11,689 nt of DNA from JBQLZO01 sp052168315 (lineage in GTDB: Bacteria > Planctomycetota > Phycisphaerae > Phycisphaerales > UBA1924). The position numbers and the translations under genes are program-made. The stretch's first letter is position 1, and each line of letters opens with the position of its first letter. The stretch is from contig JBQLZO010000070.1 in the NCBI GenBank assembly GCA_052168315.1, forward strand, positions 1 to 11,689, in the 5' to 3' direction. The notes under the pieces were generated by a model. It was not told the DNA's origin. It was given only the letters and a program-made list of their open reading frames with translations, and did no database searches. Positions 5,516 through 11,689 of this stretch are shown here, piece after piece.

Positions 5516-7948
5516 ATGGCTGAGCCTCTCCCATTCTTTGGTCGTGAAGAAGAGTTGGCCGCACTGGCCGAGCGTGCGCGGTCGCCCGGAGTGACGATCG
5601 TGTCCGGGCCGCCGATGATCGGGAAGTCTCGGCTGCTGCGCCGGTTCGTGGAGATCGAGCGGGCGCGACCAGGGCGGGTCGTGGGTCTATTCATCGCTGG
5701 TGAGGCCGAGCGTGATGTCCTGCGTCGAACGATTGTCAACGCGTACGAGTTCTGGTTGCGCGATGCCAAGGCGGTCGAGAGACTCCGGACGGTCTGGGAG
5801 CAACAGAAGGCGGGTCTGCCCAAAAGAGTTGCGCGAGCCTTTGGGAGCATCTTCGGCGCTGTGGCTGAGGATGCGCAATTACCCGGTGCGAAGACGATCG
5901 GCACTGCGATCAACGAGACGATCGATGCGGCGATTACTATCAGCGATGATCTGCGCATGGGGGGGCAGCAGATCACGCCGCTGGAGTCGGAGGAGGCGCG
6001 GGCGCTGCTCGGCCTGATCACGGCTTCTGAAGGGTCGCCAGTCCTACTGGTAATCGACCAGTGGGATGATACGATGTCGCTTCGGCACGACGCGGCGACG
6101 ATCAAAGCGTTTGTTCGGAGCGTGCGCGAATGGCCACCGTTGCATGTCGTGCTGCATCTGCGCGACCCGAAGCAGGATGGCGACCCGAACAGCACTGATC
6201 CGAGCGCTGCGTCGGTCACTCGGAGCTGGGTCCGCGCCGGACACGCCGTCGAAATACCAATTGATCGAATCGACTTCGATGGTGAGCAAGAATCAGTAAC
6301 AAGAACCCGACATGAACTGCTCCACTACCTTCAGCACCATGTGCCGGGTGCAACTAGAATGGATCAGCGAGCGTTACTAGGCCATATCGCTGGGAATCCT
6401 GCTGTGCTCGACCGTTGGCACGGCGCTTCGGTATTAGAGAGAGCGGACCCAGAGGCGCTGGCTCGGCTCGCCTGCAACGCGCACGCGTATGCCTATCCTG
6501 AAGTTGAGCGCTGGCTCGTTGAGCTGTGGCGCGATCGTGAACAATCGGACCAACATCGCCACCGGTTCCGGATTGCTCTCATTCTGGCGTGCCTGCCTGG
6601 ATCACTCACACAATCTGGATGGGATGCGATCGTGCAATGCCTGCTCAACGACGTCTCATTGAGTGCCATCACGGACCTTCAATCACTGGGGCTTCTTCAA
6701 GAAGGAGCCGATGGCACGCCAAGTTACGGACACCCCACCAGACAGCTTGCAGCAAGACTGCGGGTGCTCGACAATACTGAGGGGATCCACGCGGAAGCAC
6801 CCAAGCTTCTTTACCATTCGCGAGATGCCATAGAGCGATTTGTGCTCGATCTTGTTGAAGCATCAAATATTGATGCCGGTCTCGCCGGTGATCAGGGGGT
6901 GATCGCTCGCCAAGAACTGGTTGTATCGCTGTGCCCCATCTTTGGGCCACTGGGCGCCGGTGCGCTGGTTCGTTCGCTCGGAATGGCGACAGCGACTCTC
7001 TTCAGGCGCGAATGGTCGGACGAATTGCTCACGAGGCCAAAGGTATCGTTTAGAGCACTTGGACCCATTGCGCGTGACACGCTTGCAACTGGGCTGACCA
7101 ACGCGATCGCTGGCCGCGGATTTGACTTTAATCGTGCCGATAGTTTGCTTGAAGAATTGCGGGCGCTGCGAGAGGCACACCCGGGTGATGCGACCATCAG
7201 AGACCGGCTCGCTTGGGGGCTATTCAATGCGCTCAGCCACAGCGGTACTGACTTTGCTCGTTCCGATGGTTTACTTGAGGAATTGCGGGCGCTGCGAGAA
7301 GCACACCCGGATGACGCGACCATCAGAGACCGGCTCGCCAGGGGGCTGTTCAATGCAAGCAATCACAGCAGCTCTGACTTCGCTCGTTCCGATGGTCTGC
7401 TGGAGGAATTGGGCGCGCTGCGAGAAGCACACCCGGATGATGCGACCGTCAGAGACCGGCTGGTCAGCGGGCTATTCAATGCTCTCTGCGACAGCGGTCC
7501 TGACTTCGTTCGTGCCGATAGGCTGCTCTCTCGGTTGCGGACGCTGCAGGAGGAGTACCCGGCAGAAGCGCGTGTCAAAGCGGACTTCGCCAGAGGGCTG
7601 ACCAACGCGATCGCTCTCACCGGCTCAGACTTCGACCGTGCCGATGGGCTGCTGAGGGAGATGGCAGCGATCGATCCCGCGGGATTCGATAAAGGTGTGC
7701 TTGAAGATAGTATGGTCCGAGCGATCGGAGCATCGATGAAGAGTGCTATTGTTCATCGCAATGTCCAGCGTGCAGTATTGATGGCCGAGCGATTCGTGCC
7801 GCTTCGTGGAGCGCTGTATTGTGAGAACTCGCCTGTCGATTCCGTGCGATCCGTTATTCGTGGGGCGATCAATCTGGCGATCGAGCTTGATGCCGAGGAT
7901 GCCGGGCGTCGGTTGATCGCGATCTCACGGGCGCTGTTTGAGCATTGA
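5516..7948 (+). CDS. STAND-like P-loop NTPase with C-terminal 42-residue tandem repeats
   Basis: An 810-residue cytoplasmic protein. The N-terminus has FFGREEEL (7-14) followed by Walker A GPPMIGKS (31-38). Walker B is VLLVIDQWDD (176-185), and LHLRD (213-217) may hold a sensor arginine. Residues 340-415 look like the winged-helix region of STAND NTPases, including GHPTRQ (405-410). From about 518 a helical repeat region begins, with four 42-residue units at 542-583, 584-625, 626-667 and 668-709. Each runs D-x-LL-x-x-L, then a Pro, R-x-R/K-x, and ends in DF-x-R-A/S. A helical tail of about 90 residues ends the protein. STAND proteins couple ligand sensing by repeats to nucleotide-driven oligomerisation, and many act in signalling or phage defence. 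No effector domain (TIR, nuclease, protease) is visible, so function here is open. GC is locally about 50% (30 of 60 at 6601-6660) against 72% in lysX (43 of 60 at 661-720), suggesting acquisition. The gene call is firm; the family assignment is moderate. Confidence 0.85.
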   Translation: MAEPLPFFGREEELAALAERARSPGVTIVSGPPMIGKSRLLRRFVEIERARPGRVVGLFIAGEAERDVLRRTIVNAYEFWLRDAKAVERLRTVWEQQKAGLPKRVARAFGSIFGAVAEDAQLPGAKTIGTAINETIDAAITISDDLRMGGQQITPLESEEARALLGLITASEGSPVLLVIDQWDDTMSLRHDAATIKAFVRSVREWPPLHVVLHLRDPKQDGDPNSTDPSAASVTRSWVRAGHAVEIPIDRIDFDGEQESVTRTRHELLHYLQHHVPGATRMDQRALLGHIAGNPAVLDRWHGASVLERADPEALARLACNAHAYAYPEVERWLVELWRDREQSDQHRHRFRIALILACLPGSLTQSGWDAIVQCLLNDVSLSAITDLQSLGLLQEGADGTPSYGHPTRQLAARLRVLDNTEGIHAEAPKLLYHSRDAIERFVLDLVEASNIDAGLAGDQGVIARQELVVSLCPIFGPLGAGALVRSLGMATATLFRREWSDELLTRPKVSFRALGPIARDTLATGLTNAIAGRGFDFNRADSLLEELRALREAHPGDATIRDRLAWGLFNALSHSGTDFARSDGLLEELRALREAHPDDATIRDRLARGLFNASNHSSSDFARSDGLLEELGALREAHPDDATVRDRLVSGLFNALCDSGPDFVRADRLLSRLRTLQEEYPAEARVKADFARGLTNAIALTGSDFDRADGLLREMAAIDPAGFDKGVLEDSMVRAIGASMKSAIVHRNVQRAVLMAERFVPLRGALYCENSPVDSVRSVIRGAINLAIELDAEDAGRRLIAISRALFEH
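7139..7642 (+). repeat. Four tandem 126-base coding repeats
   Basis: Units at 7139-7264, 7265-7390, 7391-7516 and 7517-7642 each encode 42 residues of the NTPase C-terminal array. Hand alignment gives 18 differences between units 1 and 2 (about 86% identity) and 23 between units 2 and 3 (about 82%). Unit 4 is more diverged, and partial units flank the array. The high nucleotide identity implies recent duplication or gene conversion. Confidence 0.9.
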
Positions 7949-7976
7949 GCGTGTAAAGTCGAAGCCACCCGCACCC

Positions 7977-8058
7977 CGAGGCATGAAGGCGAGCACCGTT
8001 GGCTGGTGTGTTCATCTTCATCTTCACCGGTGCCTGATATCCGGTGCCTGATGCCTCG
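7977..8058. terminator. Possible bidirectional stem-loop between convergent genes
   Basis: CGAGGCAT (7977-7984) pairs perfectly with ATGCCTCG (8051-8058), and inside it GCACCG (7993-7998) pairs with CGGTGC (8042-8047). It lies between the stops of the NTPase gene and the oppositely oriented dioxygenase gene, where a shared terminator is expected. There is no T tract on either strand, so intrinsic termination is uncertain. Confidence 0.4.
8027..8052 (+). repeat. 12-base direct repeat in the convergent intergenic region
   Basis: CCGGTGCCTGAT occurs at 8027-8038 and again at 8041-8052, separated by two bases. The second copy forms part of the 3' arm of the stem-loop at 7977-8058; the first could pair in its place. 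Confidence 0.7.
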
Positions 8059-8080
8059 CTGCACCTTCACATCTTTCGGC

Positions 8081-9415
8081 TCACGGCTTCCCGATCATCT
8101 TCCCATACCGGTCCACCTCGATCAGTTCCGCGTTGCCTTCGGGGACGACGGGGAACTTGGCCTTGCCGTTGAGCTTGGCGCCTTCGGCGTTGGTGGTGAA
8201 GTGTTCGCCCTGCCAGGAGGCGGGGTAGTTCTTGTCGTCCATGTCGAGGGCGTGGGTGGTGGGGTGGAGGGGGCGGAAGGTGTCGAGCATCACGGCCAGT
8301 TCGCCGGTCCAGTCTTCCTTGAGGGACTTTTCGACGGTGCCGGGGTGCGGGCCGTGGGGGATGCCCTGGGGGTGCAGGGTCATGGAGCCCATCTCGATGC
8401 CCTTGCGTGAGCCGAAGTTGCCTTCGACATAGTAGAGGACCTCGTCGGAGTCGAGGTTGGAGTGGTTGTACGGCACCTTGATGGCGCGGGGGTGGAAGTC
8501 GAGCTTGCGCGGGCAGAATGAGCAGACGACGAAGTTGTGGGCCTCGAAGGTCTGGTGGATGGGCGGGGGCATGTGGAGCATGCCGGTGATGGGGGCGAAG
8601 TCGTCGACATTGAAGATGTAGGGGTAGTAGCAGCCATCCCAGCCGACGACATCGAGCGGGTGGTAGTGGTAGTGGTACTTGTGCATGGAGTTGCGCGCCT
8701 TGACGCGGACCTCGAAGTCGCCGGACTCATCGAAGGTGAGCGGGAGCTGGGGGAGGCGGAGGTCGCGCTCGCAGTAGGGCGAATGCTCGAGGAACTGCGA
8801 TGTGGTCTTGGACATGTAGCGCGGCGGGGGCGCGATGTGCGAGGCGTTGCAGGTCTCGATGACGATGAACTTGCCGAAGGGCATGGAGGCCTTGGTTTCG
8901 CCCTGCGGCCGGTCGGTGTCGGCGAGCTTGTTGAAGACGATGCGATAGATGGTGCCCTTGGGGAGGAGGATGTAGTCCTTCGGGCCGAACTCGAGGGTGC
9001 CGAACATGGTGTAGACGGTGCCGGAGCCGAAGTGGACGAAGAGGAGTTCATCGCCCTGGCCGTTCTTGTAGTGGTAGGTGATCTCGGGTTCGGCGGGGTT
9101 GCAGATGGCGAACTCGCAGTCGGCGTTGCCGAGCAGGACCTTGCGGCCGGTGACGGGATCGCCCTCGGGCTTGATGCCGGCGGACTTGAGGTGCCGCATG
9201 CGCATGACTTCGGTTTCGACATACTCGGGCTTGGTGGAGTAGAGGACCTCCCAGCCGTAGACCTGGGTGGGTGGGTGGATGTGGTAGAGGGTGGAGGTGG
9301 GGCCGACGAAGCCTTCGGTGCCGAAGACTTCCTCGGAGTAGAGCGCGCCATCCGGTCTGCGGAACTGGGTGTGGCGCTTCTTGGGGATGGTTCCGAGTTT
9401 GGTGTAGTACGGCAT
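8081..9415 (-). CDS. hmgA: Homogentisate 1,2-dioxygenase
   Basis: A 444-residue cupin-fold, Fe(II)-dependent dioxygenase that opens the ring of homogentisate to maleylacetoacetate in tyrosine/phenylalanine breakdown. Features include the N-terminal YYTKLGTIPKKRHTQFR (3-19), an HYHYHPLDVVGWDG segment (248-261), and the probable iron site: His318 in YNHSN, Glu325 in SDEVLYY, and His354 in GIPHGPHPG, the last matching the PHGP motif of the family. The spacing from the first His to Glu is seven rather than six as in the human-type enzyme, which suits a distinct bacterial subgroup. The ATG at 9413-9415 has GGAG (complement of 9421-9424) upstream. The frame is open to 9694, but the upstream part is Pro/Arg-rich without family similarity. 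No other genes of the pathway are in the window. The divergent MarR gene is a likely regulator. Confidence 0.92.
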   Translation of the reverse strand: MPYYTKLGTIPKKRHTQFRRPDGALYSEEVFGTEGFVGPTSTLYHIHPPTQVYGWEVLYSTKPEYVETEVMRMRHLKSAGIKPEGDPVTGRKVLLGNADCEFAICNPAEPEITYHYKNGQGDELLFVHFGSGTVYTMFGTLEFGPKDYILLPKGTIYRIVFNKLADTDRPQGETKASMPFGKFIVIETCNASHIAPPPRYMSKTTSQFLEHSPYCERDLRLPQLPLTFDESGDFEVRVKARNSMHKYHYHYHPLDVVGWDGCYYPYIFNVDDFAPITGMLHMPPPIHQTFEAHNFVVCSFCPRKLDFHPRAIKVPYNHSNLDSDEVLYYVEGNFGSRKGIEMGSMTLHPQGIPHGPHPGTVEKSLKEDWTGELAVMLDTFRPLHPTTHALDMDDKNYPASWQGEHFTTNAEGAKLNGKAKFPVVPEGNAELIEVDRYGKMIGKP

Positions 9416-9687
9416 GGTGGCTCCGATCTCTGTCGTCTGGCTGTCGTCATCCTGCCCGGTCGGCGGTCTGGTGGGCGTGGTCCGCGGCGGGCGGCTCCGG
9501 GGTGCGGGGCGGCGGCATCGGCGCGCGGTCGCGCTCGGGCGGGTGTTCTTTGGGATGGTACCCGTGTGGTGCGGGCGGGCGGGGGAATGGTGTGCCGGGG
9601 TTGGGCAGGGTTGAGTTGGGGCCGGAGGGTTGATTTTGTTTGGATTTTGATAGGGGTGCATGCGGGTTGATGGGGTGCCGTTGACCC
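9416..9687. other. Intergenic region between hmgA and the MarR gene
   Basis: The part near hmgA is G-rich on the + strand and holds no recognisable gene. Bases 9630-9660 are T-rich, but no convincing hmgA promoter could be picked on the - strand. The hmgA promoter must lie in this stretch or overlap the MarR promoter. Confidence 0.5.
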
Positions 9688-9716
9688 TTGACACAGTGAC
9701 TGTTGAAACAGATAAT
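9688..9716 (+). promoter_or_regulatory. Near-consensus sigma70-type promoter of the MarR gene
   Basis: TTGACA (9688-9693) and GATAAT (9711-9716) are separated by exactly 17 bases. The expected start of transcription is around 9722-9724, which coincides with the ATG at 9723. Confidence 0.8.
9693..9711. promoter_or_regulatory. Putative MarR operator palindromes in the promoter spacer
   Basis: ACAGTGACTGT (9693-9703) is a perfect palindrome about a central G. It overlaps CTGTTGAAACAG (9700-9711), a second perfect palindrome with a two-base centre. Both fall between and touch the -35 and -10 elements, so a bound repressor would block RNA polymerase. Autorepression by the adjacent MarR protein is the simplest reading, and control of hmgA is possible. 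Confidence 0.6.
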
Positions 9717-9722
9717 TAGGAC

Positions 9723-10442
9723 ATGCGACGGTCAGACGGGACATCTGAGAACGGGTCGGGGCATGCGGCGGGGACCGGTCCCGGCGGTGGCGTTGGGGGC
9801 GGCGCGATCGGCGGTGCGGACGCGGGGCGGGGCGATGCCAAGGGTGGCGGTGGGCGTGAGCGTGGGCGTGGTCGGGTGCTGCCTGAGGGTGATTGCGAGG
9901 GGGTTGGCGAGCGTGTGGAGCGGGCGGGTGGGGAGCGTGGGCCGCGGAACTTGGCCGAGGAGGTGGGGAAGAGCCGGGCGTTTTCGTGTCCGGCGCAGGA
10001 GGCGTATCTGAACCTGGTTCGGACGCACGAGTCGTTCGAGGGCGAGTTCGAGCGGTTTTTCAAGGAGCACGGTCTTTCGCACTCTCAGTACAACGCGCTG
10101 CGGATTCTGCGTGGTCATTCGCCGAAGGCCGTGGCGTGTTCGGTGATCGCGCGGGAGATGGTGACGCGTGAGCCGGATATCACGCGGCTGATCGATCGTC
10201 TGGAGCGTGCCGGATTGGCAGAGCGTGCGCGTTGCACGCAGGATCGTCGTGTGGTGCGTGTTCGGATCACGGCGAAGGCGTTGTCGTTGCTGGAGCGATT
10301 GGACGAACCGGTGATGCGGATGCACCGTACGCAGTTGGCACACCTTTCGCATGAGGAGCTTCGGGTGCTGAGCGATCTGCTGTTCCGTGCGCGGCATCCG
10401 GGCGCGGCGGCGGCGGATGGCGGCGGTGGTGTTGGTGATTGA
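9723..10442 (+). CDS. MarR-family transcriptional regulator
   Basis: A winged-helix DNA-binding protein, dimeric in the family and usually released from DNA by a small aromatic ligand. The MarR domain spans about residues 88-225 of the 239-residue frame. LSHSQYNALRIL (118-129) opens the helix-turn-helix, TREPDITRLIDRLERAGL (148-165) is the recognition region, and DRR (174-176) is the wing. The first 75 residues are Gly/Arg-rich low complexity and atypical. The ATG at 9723 fits a leaderless message from the promoter at 9688-9716. A GTG at 9915, with GAGGGGG at 9897-9903, would give a more normal 175-residue protein. It faces hmgA, so the natural guess is control of homogentisate catabolism by homogentisate or a related aromatic; that is inference from position. 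The C-terminus is Ala/Gly-rich. Confidence 0.88.
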   Translation: MRRSDGTSENGSGHAAGTGPGGGVGGGAIGGADAGRGDAKGGGGRERGRGRVLPEGDCEGVGERVERAGGERGPRNLAEEVGKSRAFSCPAQEAYLNLVRTHESFEGEFERFFKEHGLSHSQYNALRILRGHSPKAVACSVIAREMVTREPDITRLIDRLERAGLAERARCTQDRRVVRVRITAKALSLLERLDEPVMRMHRTQLAHLSHEELRVLSDLLFRARHPGAAAADGGGGVGD

Positions 10443-10571
10443 GGCGGCGGTGGAGGGTGTTCTGCGTGGTTCGCTGAGGCGGATAGCGCGGGTTTGGTGG
10501 GTGGAATCGGGTGGGATTCCGAGGGGATTGCCGGGGGTGCGGGTGGGGTGAACGAGCTCTCTTCTCCTCCG
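10443..10571 (+). other. 3' untranslated region of the MarR gene
   Basis: No gene is seen here. The region is G-rich until 10550, then has a pyrimidine tract with CTCTTCTCCTCC (10559-10570), complementary to Shine-Dalgarno sequences, directly before the terminator stem. A 3'-UTR-derived small RNA is possible but unproven. Confidence 0.4.
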
Positions 10572-10609
10572 CGGTGTGCCGGGCCATGATGCTCGGCACA
10601 CCGTTTTTT
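10572..10609 (+). terminator. Rho-independent terminator downstream of the MarR gene
   Basis: CGGTGTGCCGGGC (10572-10584) pairs with GCTCGGCACACCG (10591-10603) through 13 pairs including one G-U, with a six-base loop CATGAT, followed by TTTTTT (10604-10609). It is 130 bases after the MarR stop. Confidence 0.92.
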
Positions 10610-10956
10610 CTGGGCGTGTGCGCGTGCGCAGCGCGTTGTGGGGCGGGGCGTGGGGTGATGGGCCCGGGGGATTGGCGTTGGGGTGAAACCGTGGGATTCA
10701 GTGGCGGAATAAGTGTGGTGTGAGATCGGTTTGTTTGAGACGGAAGTGGGAGTGTGGGGCGGGACGAATGCGAACGGCTGATCGGGAACACTGATCGGTT
10801 GGATTGGACGACCGGACCACTGAACGAACAACGACGGCGGGACAGACCGCAGCGTGATGGGATTGGAGAGCACTCCATCGCGCACGCCCCGCCGGAACAC
10901 CAGCGCATCCTCTCCTCTGCCGCGTCGCCCGGAACTCCGGGCGACGCGGTGTTTTT
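10610..10956 (+). ncRNA. Candidate untranslated transcript ending at a strong terminator
   Basis: About 310 bases lie between the MarR terminator and a second + strand terminator, with no convincing gene. Frames that are open here run through the terminator or lack ribosome sites. Local structure includes TGGAG-AGCA-CTCCA (10864-10877), GCGG-CCGC and GATGG-CCATC pairings, and a repeated CTGATCGG (10778-10785, 10791-10798). The presence of a + strand terminator with no gene before it implies a small RNA, or readthrough past the first terminator. The 5' end is not defined, and the start given is only the outer limit. Confidence 0.35.
10920..10956 (+). terminator. Rho-independent terminator of an unidentified transcript
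   Basis: CCGCGTCGCCCGG (10920-10932) and CCGGGCGACGCGG (10937-10949) form a perfect 13-base-pair stem with loop AACT, followed by TGTTTTT (10950-10956). The T tract is only on the + strand, so it does not serve the FMN reductase gene arriving on the - strand as a normal intrinsic terminator. Confidence 0.9.
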
Positions 10957-10991
10957 GGTGCGCGTGGCGTTGTGCGTGCGATGTTGTGGGA

Positions 10992-11579
10992 TCAGTTGCG
11001 GGTGGCGTTCAGGGCGTTGGTGAGGTTGATGAGTTCGTTGACGACGCCCTGGACGGCGGCGCGCTGCTTGTCGTTCTTGAGGGTGCCATCGTCGTTGAAG
11101 GCTTCGTGGGCTGAGGCGAGGGCGAACTGGGTGGGGCAGACGAAGGCGCCGATGTTTCCGAAGATGGATCGGACGGTGACGAGCCCGCGGAGCCCGCCGA
11201 GGGCGCCTGGTGATGCGGCGAGGAGCCCGATGGCCTTGCCCTTGAAGCACTCGAGTGGCTTCTCATCGTCGCGCGGGCGCGAGGCCCAGTCGATGGCGTT
11301 CTTGAGCAGGGGCGTGATGGAGGAGTTGTACTCGGGGCAGGAGATGAGGAAGCCATCGTGCTCTTTCATCAGACGCTTGAGCTTGAGGACGGATTCGGAG
11401 TGGCCCTGTTCTGCTTCGACATCCTCATCGAAGATGGGGAGGTTGAGTTCCTTGAGGTTGAGGCGTGTGACCTTGGCGCCGTTGGCTTCGGCCATGGTGG
11501 CGGCGGCTTCGGCGAGGGCTCGGTTCCATGAGTTCTTCCGGCCGCTGCCGGCGAAGGTGAGGATGCGTGGCTGGGGCAT
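10992..11579 (-). CDS. NADPH-dependent FMN reductase family flavoprotein
   Basis: A 195-residue flavodoxin-fold protein of the NADPH-dependent FMN reductase family, which reduces FMN or quinone-like and azo substrates with NAD(P)H in the cytoplasm. The phosphate-binding loop is GSGRKNSWN (11-19). The flavin-binding signature PEYNSSITPLLKNAIDW (82-98) is almost canonical, and ASPGALGGLRG (122-132) is the third conserved stretch. Length is typical. The start at 11579 has GGAGAA (complement of 11586-11591) six bases upstream. It stands alone on this strand within the window; its substrate cannot be assigned. No terminator with a T tract is seen on its own strand. Confidence 0.9.
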   Translation of the reverse strand: MPQPRILTFAGSGRKNSWNRALAEAAATMAEANGAKVTRLNLKELNLPIFDEDVEAEQGHSESVLKLKRLMKEHDGFLISCPEYNSSITPLLKNAIDWASRPRDDEKPLECFKGKAIGLLAASPGALGGLRGLVTVRSIFGNIGAFVCPTQFALASAHEAFNDDGTLKNDKQRAAVQGVVNELINLTNALNATRN

Positions 11580-11648
11580 CGGGTGTTCTCCGTTTGGTGG
11601 TGGGTGCGTGTGATGGACTGTGTGCGTCGTGATCGGGTTGATGGTTGA

Positions 11649-11686
11649 GGGTTGGTGGTTGGGGGGATTGGGGGGGTTGAGGGGGG
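11649..11686 (+). repeat. G-run cluster with quadruplex potential
   Basis: G runs at 11649-11651, 11661-11666, 11670-11676 and 11681-11686 are separated by loops of 3-9 bases, fitting a four-tract G-quadruplex on the + strand. It lies 70-107 bases upstream of the FMN reductase start, on the template strand of that gene. No gene is recognised in 11580-11689. Confidence 0.55.
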
Positions 11687-11689
11687 TTG

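Noticed and set aside
2875..6219. A 1114-codon open frame on the - strand
   Set aside because: It runs antisense across lysZ, lysK, the membrane protein gene and part of the NTPase gene. Its product is Pro/Arg/His-rich low complexity, as expected from reading GC-rich genes backwards.
8537..9670. A 377-codon + strand frame opposite hmgA
   Set aside because: It is antisense to a clearly recognised enzyme and its translation is Gly/Val/Glu-rich without any known motif.
9416..9694. N-terminal extension of the homogentisate dioxygenase
   Set aside because: The added residues are Pro/Arg-rich and unlike the family, and the ATG at 9415 has a GGAG site and starts at the normal family N-terminus.
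10658..10723. A 21-codon frame between the two terminators
   Set aside because: No purine-rich ribosome site distinct from the general G richness, and no features of a real peptide.
10754..11023. An 89-codon + strand frame downstream of the MarR gene
   Set aside because: It reads straight through the perfect terminator at 10920-10956 and overlaps the FMN reductase gene; no ribosome site and no recognisable motif.
1..11689. CRISPR arrays, tRNA or rRNA genes, insertion sequences
   Set aside because: No regularly spaced direct repeats with unique spacers, no tRNA T-arm/acceptor arrangement, and no transposase-like frame were seen on either strand.

Overview
The window is very GC-rich, with codons strongly biased to G or C in the third position. 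It carries a LysW-carrier amino-acid operon, a zinc-ribbon membrane protein of the kind that starts with C-x2-C-G-Y-D, and a homogentisate dioxygenase with a divergent MarR regulator. This mix suggests a planctomycete, most likely of the Phycisphaerae lineage. That assignment is inferred from gene content and composition, not demonstrated.

Bases 1-4428 (+ strand) hold lysW (5' end outside the window or unresolved), lysX, lysY, lysZ and lysK. LysW is a small zinc-binding carrier whose C-terminal glutamate is loaded with alpha-aminoadipate by LysX. LysZ phosphorylates the carried substrate, LysY reduces it, an aminotransferase (LysJ, not present here) aminates it, and LysK releases lysine. LysX has the Asn-Ser specificity motif associated with aminoadipate rather than the Gly-Phe motif of glutamate-specific ArgX, so lysine is the favoured product. 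A strongly structured element of about 84 bases lies between lysY and lysZ.

Bases 4558-5445 encode a zinc-ribbon protein with about six membrane segments. Bases 5516-7948 encode an 810-residue STAND-like P-loop NTPase ending in four 42-residue tandem repeats. Most of this gene has lower GC than its neighbours, and it looks like an accessory gene. It is the best candidate here for a poorly described system, though no effector domain or partner gene is visible.

Bases 8081-9415 (- strand) encode homogentisate 1,2-dioxygenase (tyrosine/phenylalanine catabolism). A MarR-family regulator faces it from 9723 (+). The regulator's promoter is nearly consensus, carries palindromes in its spacer, and places the first ATG at the expected transcription start, so the message may be leaderless. 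Two strong + strand terminators follow (10572-10609 and 10920-10956). The second ends a transcript with no recognisable gene, a possible small RNA. The window closes with an NADPH-dependent FMN reductase on the - strand and G-rich, quadruplex-prone DNA.
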